Virus record (IMG/VR): IMGVR_UViG_3300046736_000099
Location: 1-36,307 of that record
DNA: 36,307 nucleotides
DNA from: a virus
Reading direction: 5' to 3' (one strand)
The position numbers were made by a program, and so were the translations under genes. The notes beneath the pieces are model-generated. The model searched no databases. It was not told the origin of the DNA and worked only from the letters and a program-made list of their open reading frames with translations. Every line of letters starts with the position of its first letter. Position 1 is the stretch's first letter. Positions 14,407 to 19,702 of the stretch are shown here, piece after piece.

Positions 14407-15111
14407 CTAGAACGGAATGTCGCTATCGTCGATTTCCATCGATCCGAGAGCGCCTGCCGGTTTAAGCGGTTGCGGGTCCAACGCATAACCGGTGGCCGGA
14501 TCCTGGACGGCATCCGGCACCGCCGGCCGCTGTGCCGGGCGTGGTTGCGACACCAGCGCCGGAGTTGCGGGCGCTGGCCGCGGCGGCAGTCCGGAGATGC
14601 GGCCATTTGCGGCGGCCGCCGGCACGGGTTGAGCCGCGGGCGTGATCTTCCCGCCATTGAGCGCCTTGCCGAAGAGCAGGTCAAGCTGTTTAATGGCCTT
14701 GCTGTCGGCCAGCGCTACTTCCGCCGAACTGCCCGCCTCGCGGACCGGGCCCCAATCCTCCCACAGCCCGCTGCCATCGACGCCCGGTTTGTGGTTGCAG
14801 ACCATTTCGATCTGGCCATCCAGGATGATCGGCTGCGGATAGCGCGGATCAAGCTGCATGAACTTGTCGCCTGTGAATCCGAGCGCGCGAAGGTCTTCCG
14901 CGGCCCACTCGGCTGTGTTCGCGTTGATTACGCGCTTGTACGTCCGGGTGTACTTGTTGGTCAGTTCCACCCATCCGCTAGGTTCCATGATGTACTCGAC
15001 CCGGAAATCACAGAAGAACTGGGAGTTGCCTCTCGAAGTGACCGAGAATCCCTGGTGGCCGGTAAACGCGCAGGCGTAACGGCCGGGTTTATAGAACGGT
15101 CCGCTAGCCAT
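14407..15111 (-). CDS. SSB-like recombination accessory protein (DUF669-like)
   Basis: This 234-aa protein starts MASGPFYKPGRYACAFTGHQGFSV and has a beta-rich N-terminal half (about 1-130). A long Pro/Ala-rich linker follows, and the last residues are EIDDSDIPF. That acidic end closely resembles the tail of single-strand DNA-binding proteins, which recruits partner enzymes. Placement behind a Sak4-like ATPase is typical of DUF669-type phage proteins thought to act as SSB. ATG at 15111 overlaps the ATPase gene by eight bases; longer frames are shadows. DNA binding is inferred, not shown. Confidence 0.72.
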   Translation of the reverse strand: MASGPFYKPGRYACAFTGHQGFSVTSRGNSQFFCDFRVEYIMEPSGWVELTNKYTRTYKRVINANTAEWAAEDLRALGFTGDKFMQLDPRYPQPIILDGQIEMVCNHKPGVDGSGLWEDWGPVREAGSSAEVALADSKAIKQLDLLFGKALNGGKITPAAQPVPAAAANGRISGLPPRPAPATPALVSQPRPAQRPAVPDAVQDPATGYALDPQPLKPAGALGSMEIDDSDIPF

Positions 15112-15997
15112 TGGCGACACCCGCTTCCCTGGCCGCCTTCGCGGCGGCGACGAACGCGCCCCAGGTCTCGAGCGCCGAGGATCCGCACTCGATCTCCGCC
15201 GGCAGGCCGAGCCGGTTTTTGGCATCCCAGGCCGCCGTGCGCTGCGTCATGAGGATCCGCTCGACACCGCCGACAGCCTTGGCGCGCTTGGTCGGGTCCG
15301 TTTCCTCCTTGCCGTTCTTGCCGACCACCATGGTCTGGTAATGACCGAACAGAACGATGTCGGCCCACTCTTTGGTGAGCGCCCATGTTTTGTCGTGCAT
15401 CTTTGTCTGGTACCGGTCGTAGTCGGAACCCTCGGGATTCTTAAAGTTCTTCACCTGGGTATGGCACAACAGGATGATCGACATCCGTTTCTCGGTTCGC
15501 AGCCGGTCCAGTTTCGAGAGAAACTCGCGCCAGGGGGCGAGCGATGTTTCGAACCCTTTATGGAAACCCATGAACCCGCGCTCGCCCCAGTCGCCGCCGT
15601 ACTCGGTGTCGCAGGTGTACTCGTGGCAGAGCCGCTCGATGCCGTTGACGGTGTCGATCGCCAGCGTCCGGTAGGAATGCTCCTCAGTCAACAGGAAGTC
15701 CAACTGGCTGTTCACGTCCTGCCAGTTCTGCGCCGCGTTAGGGAAATGCGGCGTCTCGGGTAGCTGGTTGGCGTCGATCAGCGTTTCCAGCCCGGTCTCC
15801 CCACGGGCCTGAATGAAAATGACTTTCGGCGCCATCGCCGCGAAGCTCGTCTTACCCCACCCTTCGGTGCCGTGGAGGATAAGGCGATTAGGAAGGCCGG
15901 GACCTTTCCCGGTGATGTCGCCGAGTGAATATTTAGGCGCCAGCGGTGGCTGTGCCGGTCCGCCCTGCCGGCGCGCCGGTAGCGTGGGTGTTGCCAT
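15104..15997 (-). CDS. Sak4-like RecA-fold ATPase (recombinase)
   Basis: This 297-aa protein has Walker A at residues 43-51 (GTEGWGKTS) and Walker B at 111-119 (TLAIDTVNG, D115). The later LLCHTQVKNFKNPEG stretch fits the phage AAA_24/Sak4 single-strand annealing-type recombinase family. It should work with the SSB-like protein and the nuclease on either side in double-strand break repair and replication restart. ATG at 15997 follows AGGAGATGCAAC. The first 65 bp overlap the tail of the nuclease gene in another frame. Confidence 0.85.
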   Translation of the reverse strand: MATPTLPARRQGGPAQPPLAPKYSLGDITGKGPGLPNRLILHGTEGWGKTSFAAMAPKVIFIQARGETGLETLIDANQLPETPHFPNAAQNWQDVNSQLDFLLTEEHSYRTLAIDTVNGIERLCHEYTCDTEYGGDWGERGFMGFHKGFETSLAPWREFLSKLDRLRTEKRMSIILLCHTQVKNFKNPEGSDYDRYQTKMHDKTWALTKEWADIVLFGHYQTMVVGKNGKEETDPTKRAKAVGGVERILMTQRTAAWDAKNRLGLPAEIECGSSALETWGAFVAAAKAAREAGVANG

Positions 15998-17027
15998 GTT
16001 GCATCTCCTTGATAGTGGTGAAATAAGCCGCGAGCGCCTTGTGCCAGAGCGTGCCGAAGGCGAGTGTTTCGATCTCGTCCAGATCGGCGGTTTCAATTCC
16101 CAGATCGTAGGCCAGGTACTCTTTGCGCCGGCACAGCTGGAAAGTGCGGATGCGCGAATTGGTGAGGATCGAGCGGCCGCCCTGCTGATCGTCGAAAACG
16201 GGCAGCTCGCCGTGAACGTACTCCTTCGGCTTCCATTTACCGGAGTCCGCCGAATCGTGGCCGGAACAGATCGGCAGGTACATGCAGGCCCGGCCGTAGT
16301 TCATGCAGGCGCCGGAGTTGCGGCCGCGGCGCTTGCTGACTCTCGCTTCCCGGAACTCCTGCCCGTTGTCCCAGAGCTCTTCGGCATAGGTGAGGAGCTG
16401 GCCCTGCAGGCGGGTGATGCGCCGCCGCTGGAAGTAGCGGCCCATGTTCTCGCCGGTGCATTCGGCGATGAGCCGGGCCTCATACAGCGGCAGCGACTCA
16501 CGAGTATCGGCCAGGGCGGCCTGGATGGTGTCCGCCGGGAACGGCGCGCCGAAGTACGTGCCCTCGTTCTCGAGCGTCTTCTGTTCGGCTTTCGTAAGAG
16601 CCCGCGGGCGGATGCCGGGCTTGCGCATCACATCCCAGATGGCCCAATTGGCCTTTTCGCCGTTGATGTGTTTCAGGAGCAGGTAGTGATCGAGCTGGGA
16701 CTCGACCTCGAGCACCTTCCAGTACGTGTCGCCGGCATCGTCGATGGCGTCCGACGTCGTCTTATGATCCATGATGCCCGGGCCTTGGGCGTCTTCCATT
16801 TCGACGTCGATGATTCCGCCGTTGATGAACGTGCGGGACCTGGCGCCGGTGCCGGGATTGAAAAGCGGGGAGGATATAAACTCCTCCACTTCCCGGATCT
16901 GGAACTGATTCCAGGTCGAGCCATAGCGGTAGTCGTAGCCGACGAGCATGGCGCGGACGGTGGCCTGGCGGATCGAGTACTCCGGCTCGGCGTCGACGAC
17001 GGCGATGGCGGCTTCAAGCGGCGTCAT
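15933..17027 (-). CDS. Iron-sulfur PD-(D/E)XK nuclease, apparently circularly permuted
   Basis: This 364-aa Cas4/AddB-like exonuclease carries D74 (GGIIDVE), D87-H88-K89 (IMDHKTT), Q111-x3-Y115 (SQLDHYL) and a cysteine cluster C241-x6-C248-x5-C254. In related phage nucleases the segment SRI-x-T-x5-C-x-RK-x-Y-x-AYDLG, followed by FGT-x2-H, forms the N terminus. Here it lies at residues 290-333, after the natural end (VHGELP), with C299 and H329 intact. The N terminus starts where that segment normally ends. All four cluster cysteines are present. It probably resects DNA ends for the Sak4-like protein. It starts at ATG 17027 after GGGAG. Confidence 0.85.
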   Translation of the reverse strand: MTPLEAAIAVVDAEPEYSIRQATVRAMLVGYDYRYGSTWNQFQIREVEEFISSPLFNPGTGARSRTFINGGIIDVEMEDAQGPGIMDHKTTSDAIDDAGDTYWKVLEVESQLDHYLLLKHINGEKANWAIWDVMRKPGIRPRALTKAEQKTLENEGTYFGAPFPADTIQAALADTRESLPLYEARLIAECTGENMGRYFQRRRITRLQGQLLTYAEELWDNGQEFREARVSKRRGRNSGACMNYGRACMYLPICSGHDSADSGKWKPKEYVHGELPVFDDQQGGRSILTNSRIRTFQLCRRKEYLAYDLGIETADLDEIETLAFGTLWHKALAAYFTTIKEMQHGNTHATGAPAGRTGTATAGA

Positions 17028-17118
17028 TCAATACTCCCTGCCTTTCAATGCGAATACGTGCGGGTTCTCGTCCCGCCGGTGCCGAGTGGCGCTGGTGGGG
17101 ACAACTGCGGCTGAGTGG

Positions 17119-17442
17119 TTAGTCCATCAATCCGAGACGATCGGCTTCGTCGCGGATCAGCCTGGACAGTACGACGGGAATAAATCGGCCAGTTTTCCTG
17201 GAGATTCTTTTGAGCAGAATGCGGTCTGAGACGAGCATGGAATAAGACAGCTTTACCATCTCATTTCCATTGGATTTCTGTTCAAGCTCCTCGTCCTGAT
17301 AGGTGGGTGGCGCTGCGTTTCGGGTATAAGAGAAACTTGGCATGGGTTGTAGTTTGTACTGCCTTCGAGTCACTGTCAAGAAGTAAATTCCCGAAGAAAA
17401 TGCGAAGGGAAGAAACGTCGTACTGGGGATAACATCGCGCAT
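17119..17442 (-). CDS. Ribbon-helix-helix-like regulator (putative)
   Basis: This 107-aa protein has a C-terminal 45 residues that fit the ribbon-helix-helix pattern: strand MVKLSYSMLV, helix SDRILLKRISRKTG, turn RFIP, helix VVLSRLIRDEADRLG. The first 60 residues are irregular, and the true start could be ATG 17343 or even ATG at codon 62. It lies just upstream of the recombination operon, so it may control early transcription from the 17443-17560 intergenic region. Confidence 0.55.
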   Translation of the reverse strand: MRDVIPSTTFLPFAFSSGIYFLTVTRRQYKLQPMPSFSYTRNAAPPTYQDEELEQKSNGNEMVKLSYSMLVSDRILLKRISRKTGRFIPVVLSRLIRDEADRLGLMD

Positions 17443-17560
17443 TCACCTGGAATCAATGGGATAGGGAAAAAAAGCACCACTTTTAAACCTCTTTTGGTAC
17501 CTACGGTACTCAGCGGTGCTATTGAAAAACTTTACAACTCCTCGTTTAGGCCAAGGAATT
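17443..17560. promoter_or_regulatory. Divergent intergenic region with inverted repeats
   Basis: This A/T-rich gap lies between a minus-strand and a possible plus-strand gene. It holds the palindrome GTACC-TAC-GGTAC (17497-17509) and, read on the minus strand, CTGAGTACCGTAG (17513-17501). The latter is shared with the promoter region of another RHH gene at 18327-18315. No near-consensus sigma70 promoter was found, so promoter positions are unresolved. Confidence 0.5.
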
Positions 17561-17698
17561 ATGGCCAAAAACGGTTCCGGTAATTCCAATAGAAGTAATA
17601 AAAGTCTCGGACCTATTACTTTCAAGTGTTGTAACAGTGCCAATAGGAGCAACGCCCTTGCAGTCCGTCATTGTGGCGGTCGCAAAAGACACCCCTAG
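17561..17698 (+). CDS. Small basic Cys protein (uncertain)
   Basis: This 45-codon frame encodes MAKNGSGNSNRSNKSLGPIT, then FKCC (C23, C24), and ends RHCGGRKRHP. The basic composition and cysteine/histidine placement suggest a tiny nucleic-acid-binding protein. AAGGA lies three bases before ATG, which is close. An inverted repeat AAGTAATA/TATTACTT sits inside the frame at 17593-17621. It could also be a chance frame in a regulatory region. Confidence 0.35.
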   Translation: MAKNGSGNSNRSNKSLGPITFKCCNSANRSNALAVRHCGGRKRHP

Positions 17699-18047
17699 AT
17701 AAAGGGGTGAAGTAACTTCCAGGGGAGGACTGGCGTGCGGCCGGGATCGGACACACGATAACTACCCAGGCGTATGGCGAGCTCCTCGCCGCCGGGTATT
17801 ATGCGCCTGACGATGTGTTAGGAAGCCACGTCTTTAATTGGTGACCTGTCGGCCGTGCATGTCTATCGCGTGCATCGGAGGAGCAGGACGCCTTTTATTG
17901 GAATGGCCTGTCTGGGTTTGTGACTGGGAAGGGAGAATTATGGGGGAGTAATTCCCGGGCGCGTAAACGAGGGGTTGGCGCATCCCACAAACAGGGCGTT
18001 CATGGGGCTACTGTCTCGATCTGCTGTTATCCGGACTTGCGACCGGG
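17699..18047. ncRNA. Gene-poor stretch with nested inverted repeats; candidate structured RNA
   Basis: I see no convincing protein in these 350 bp, but several stems. CACCCC/GGGGTG is at 17690-17709. A 9-bp stem with one bulge (17758-17767 with 17794-17802) encloses GGCGAG-CTC-CTCGCC (17776-17790). CAGGCG (17767-17772) can instead pair with CGCCTG (17804-17809), giving a switch-like alternative or pseudoknot. ACACA/TGTGT (17751-17755 with 17814-17818) could close the unit. GGGAGAATTA/TAATTCCC lies near 17931-17955. Strand is not determinable by eye. It could also be a decayed gene. Confidence 0.3.
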
Positions 18048-18073
18048 AATAAAACGGAGGGCCGGGCCCTCCG
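18048..18073 (-). terminator. Rho-independent terminator of the minus-strand RHH gene
   Basis: CGGAGGGCCGGGCCCTCCG (18055-18073) is a perfect palindrome with 9-bp arms. On the minus strand it is followed by TTTTATT. It lies 28 bp past the stop of the 66-aa RHH gene, which supports that gene as a separately transcribed unit. Confidence 0.82.
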
Positions 18074-18101
18074 CCGCCGTCAGGTGGTTCCTGGCGCCGC
18101 T

Positions 18102-18302
18102 CTACGACTTGCTTCGCTTAGCCTTTGTTTTAACGGGCTGCCGGGTGTCAACCCAGTTCTGTATTGATTCGATTAAGGCGGCTTTCGCTGTCGCCCCACT
18201 CGCCACTGCCTTGGATCGAAAGTCGAGCCAAAGCGCGGTGGGGACATCGATAGTCGTCGTGGTCATCAGTCGCTGGTCTACCTGTGCTACTGTTCCATCC
18301 AT
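18102..18302 (-). CDS. Ribbon-helix-helix transcriptional regulator
   Basis: This 66-aa protein has a CopG/Arc-like pattern: strand MTTTTIDVP (about 13-21), helix TALWLDFRSKAVASG, turn, helix AKAALIESIQNWVDTR, and a basic tail KTKAKRSKS. ATG at 18302 or at codon 13 (18266) may be the start; neither has a strong ribosome site. It has its own promoter candidate and terminator and lies head-to-head with another RHH gene. That layout suits a regulator pair controlling their shared intergenic region. Confidence 0.72.
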   Translation of the reverse strand: MDGTVAQVDQRLMTTTTIDVPTALWLDFRSKAVASGATAKAALIESIQNWVDTRQPVKTKAKRSKS

Positions 18303-18327
18303 AGGAGGTAGTTTCTCCGGTACTCAG

Positions 18328-18355
18328 TTTATGCGGAAACCAGTCAATCAGTCAA
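18328..18355 (-). promoter_or_regulatory. Promoter candidate for the minus-strand RHH gene
   Basis: On the minus strand TTGACT (18355-18350) and CATAAA (18333-18328) are 16 bases apart. The -35 element is part of a tandem TTGACTGA-TTGACTGG repeat, and an inverted repeat CAGTCAAGACTG (18349-18360) overlaps it. The motif CTGAGTACCG (18327-18318) follows the -10 box immediately. Tandem repeats and this motif are candidate RHH operators. Confidence 0.55.
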
Positions 18356-18388
18356 GACTGAAATGCTGAACGACTGACGAATTTTTCA

Positions 18389-18748
18389 ATGTCTCGATCT
18401 AAAACAGATAAAACCTCCAGCGTTATGACAGTGCGTGTGCCTACCACACTGAAAATCGATATCGATAAGCGACTGGCGGCCGAACAGATATCCATCCAAG
18501 ATCTTTTATTCACATTTCTGGAACGCTGGGTGAAAGAAGGCACCGCCGGCACAAGTTTCGCCACGCCGAAACTCGCCATCGACTTCGCCACGCACGGCTC
18601 ATCTATTCTCGGCGAAGCCAAATTCAGCGGCCAAGCCCAGCCCCAACTTTCCCAGGAGGACCTCGCTCATATCCGGAAACTCTTAGCGAAACTGAACCAA
18701 CCGGACGCCCCCCAAAAAACAAGAACCCCCCGGAAACGAAGTAGCTAG
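18389..18748 (+). CDS. Ribbon-helix-helix protein with C-terminal extension
   Basis: This 119-aa protein has an RHH domain at residues about 12-50: strand MTVRVPTT, helix LKIDIDKRLAAEQ, helix IQDLLFTFLERWVKE. A hinge and a helical segment (about 88-105) follow, ending in a basic tail PRKRSS. It is transcribed away from the other RHH gene, with about 85 bp between them. The ribosome site is weak. P22 itself uses RHH repressors (Arc and Mnt) in its immunity region, so a role in lysogeny control is reasonable but unproven. Confidence 0.72.
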   Translation: MSRSKTDKTSSVMTVRVPTTLKIDIDKRLAAEQISIQDLLFTFLERWVKEGTAGTSFATPKLAIDFATHGSSILGEAKFSGQAQPQLSQEDLAHIRKLLAKLNQPDAPQKTRTPRKRSS

Positions 18749-18780
18749 ACCGGGACGATCAATACAGAACGGAGAATATT

Positions 18781-18978
18781 ATGGCTGATCGAACAACGAA
18801 GATCCTATTAGGACTGATCGCAACTGCACTTTGGTTGAACCTTGCAGATCGGCTCCTTACGCCTAAGCACGTGTTTGCTCAAGACTTTTCTTCGATCGAG
18901 AGCTTGCTTCGTTCCATTGAGAGGGATGTAGATGACATCGAAGACGGAACATGCGTGAATAAGAAGATCTGCCCGTAG
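18781..18978 (+). CDS. Small exported protein (probable moron)
   Basis: This 65-aa protein has a hydrophobic N-terminal segment (about 7-25, KILLGLIATALWLNLA) and a possible signal-peptidase site after HVFA (about residue 33). The mature part is about 30 residues, rich in S, E and D, with two cysteines (C58, C64) that could pair in the periplasm. GGAGA precedes the ATG. It follows the plus-strand RHH gene by 32 bp and ends before a strong terminator, so it is transcribed opposite to the lytic genes. That is typical of a gene expressed in the lysogen. Role unknown. Confidence 0.7.
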   Translation: MADRTTKILLGLIATALWLNLADRLLTPKHVFAQDFSSIESLLRSIERDVDDIEDGTCVNKKICP

Positions 18979-19039
18979 CCAGCCACCCATGGCAGAATAG
19001 AATCTCGACCAACTTCCTTTCTGCAGAACCTTAGATAAC

Positions 19040-19074
19040 GCCCGCCGCTATTTAATTCACGGCGGGCTATTTTT
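19040..19074 (+). terminator. Rho-independent terminator
   Basis: GCCCGCCG (19040-19047) pairs with CGGCGGGC (19060-19067) across a 12-base loop and is followed by TATTTTT. It closes the plus-strand unit of the RHH protein and the exported protein. Confidence 0.88.
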
Positions 19075-19103
19075 GATATCCTCGGAGCCAGTGGGGAGGG
19101 CGA

Positions 19104-19292
19104 ATGTCGATCCTGACGATCCTTCTAAGCCTGGCGCTGTTCGGGTTCATCCTGTGGTTGATCACGAGTTTTATTCCGATGCCTGACCCGATCAAACGGA
19201 TCATCATCGCAATCGCCGTGCTGTTTTTGATTTTATGGCTGCTCGAAGGTATGGGCGCACTCGGCCCGTTGAGCCGGCCGCTGCGATTCTAG
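19104..19292 (+). CDS. Two-helix membrane protein (Thivi_2564-like)
   Basis: This 62-aa protein has two transmembrane helices: about 2-24 (SILTILLSLALFGFILWLI) and about 32-50 (RIIIAIAVLFLILWLLE), joined by IPMPDPIK. The sequence fits a small bacterial membrane family found in bacteria and phages (Thivi_2564). It starts after GGGGAGGGCG, downstream of the terminator, and converges with the 129-aa gene, overlapping it by four bases. A holin role is possible given its size and topology, but an anti-superinfection role is equally possible. Confidence 0.7.
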   Translation: MSILTILLSLALFGFILWLITSFIPMPDPIKRIIIAIAVLFLILWLLEGMGALGPLSRPLRF

Positions 19293-19678
19293 GCGGCCTG
19301 CTCCGGCGCCGAAGTCGGGATCGGATCGGGCGGCGTAATGATAATCCAGTCATACGTGATGTCAGGCACGCTTGGATTACCGTAGAACCGGCGCTGGTTG
19401 TAGGTGTGGTCCGGCCCCCAACCGTGGACGTCGATCTGCGTATCGATCACATCGCCCTCGGCGGCGTACTCCGTCGCCAACCGGGAACGGGTGCCAAACG
19501 TATCGTTGTGTTCCATGTCCTCCTCGGTTGCCTCCATCGTCCGGAGTTCGATTACCCGGGCGGGAACCGTGATCCGGTGAATATCCCCTCCACTTGCGGA
19601 CATATACATCCGCTCGGTGGTGATGTCAAAATCTAGCCAGGCGATCTCGGCCAGCTTCGCTTTCAATTCTTCGTTCAT
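19289..19678 (-). CDS. Hypothetical protein at the end of the late operon
   Basis: This 129-aa acidic protein starts MNEELKAKLAEIAWLDFDITTERMYMSASGGD. The middle is beta-rich with ITVPARVIELRTMEATEEDMEHND; the end is YDWIIITPPDPIPTS. No recognised domain. It is the last minus-strand gene after the ejection proteins and may be a virion accessory protein. Confidence 0.68.
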   Translation of the reverse strand: MNEELKAKLAEIAWLDFDITTERMYMSASGGDIHRITVPARVIELRTMEATEEDMEHNDTFGTRSRLATEYAAEGDVIDTQIDVHGWGPDHTYNQRRFYGNPSVPDITYDWIIITPPDPIPTSAPEQAA

Positions 19679-19702
19679 ATATGCTCCTTTGCGTTCTGTC
19701 GT

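Noticed and set aside
17443-17652. Minus-strand frame of 69 codons rich in Leu (LLLALLQHLKVIGPRLLLLLLELP)
   Set aside because: It lies opposite the small basic plus-strand frame and the divergent regulatory gap, lacks a ribosome site and its Leu richness mirrors the opposite strand.
17719-17854. Short plus-strand frame with WRAAGIGHTITTQAYGELLAAG, reminiscent of a lysozyme GxGHT motif
   Set aside because: The frame is only about 45 codons, has no start codon after an upstream TAA and lacks any other lysozyme motif. A decayed endolysin fragment cannot be excluded, but chance is more likely.
17920-18369. Plus-strand frame of 149 codons over the minus-strand RHH gene
   Set aside because: It crosses the terminator palindrome and the whole RHH gene on the other strand, and its composition (GRKRGVGASHKQ, SIVVVVISRWS) is that of a shadow. 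No ribosome site supports it.
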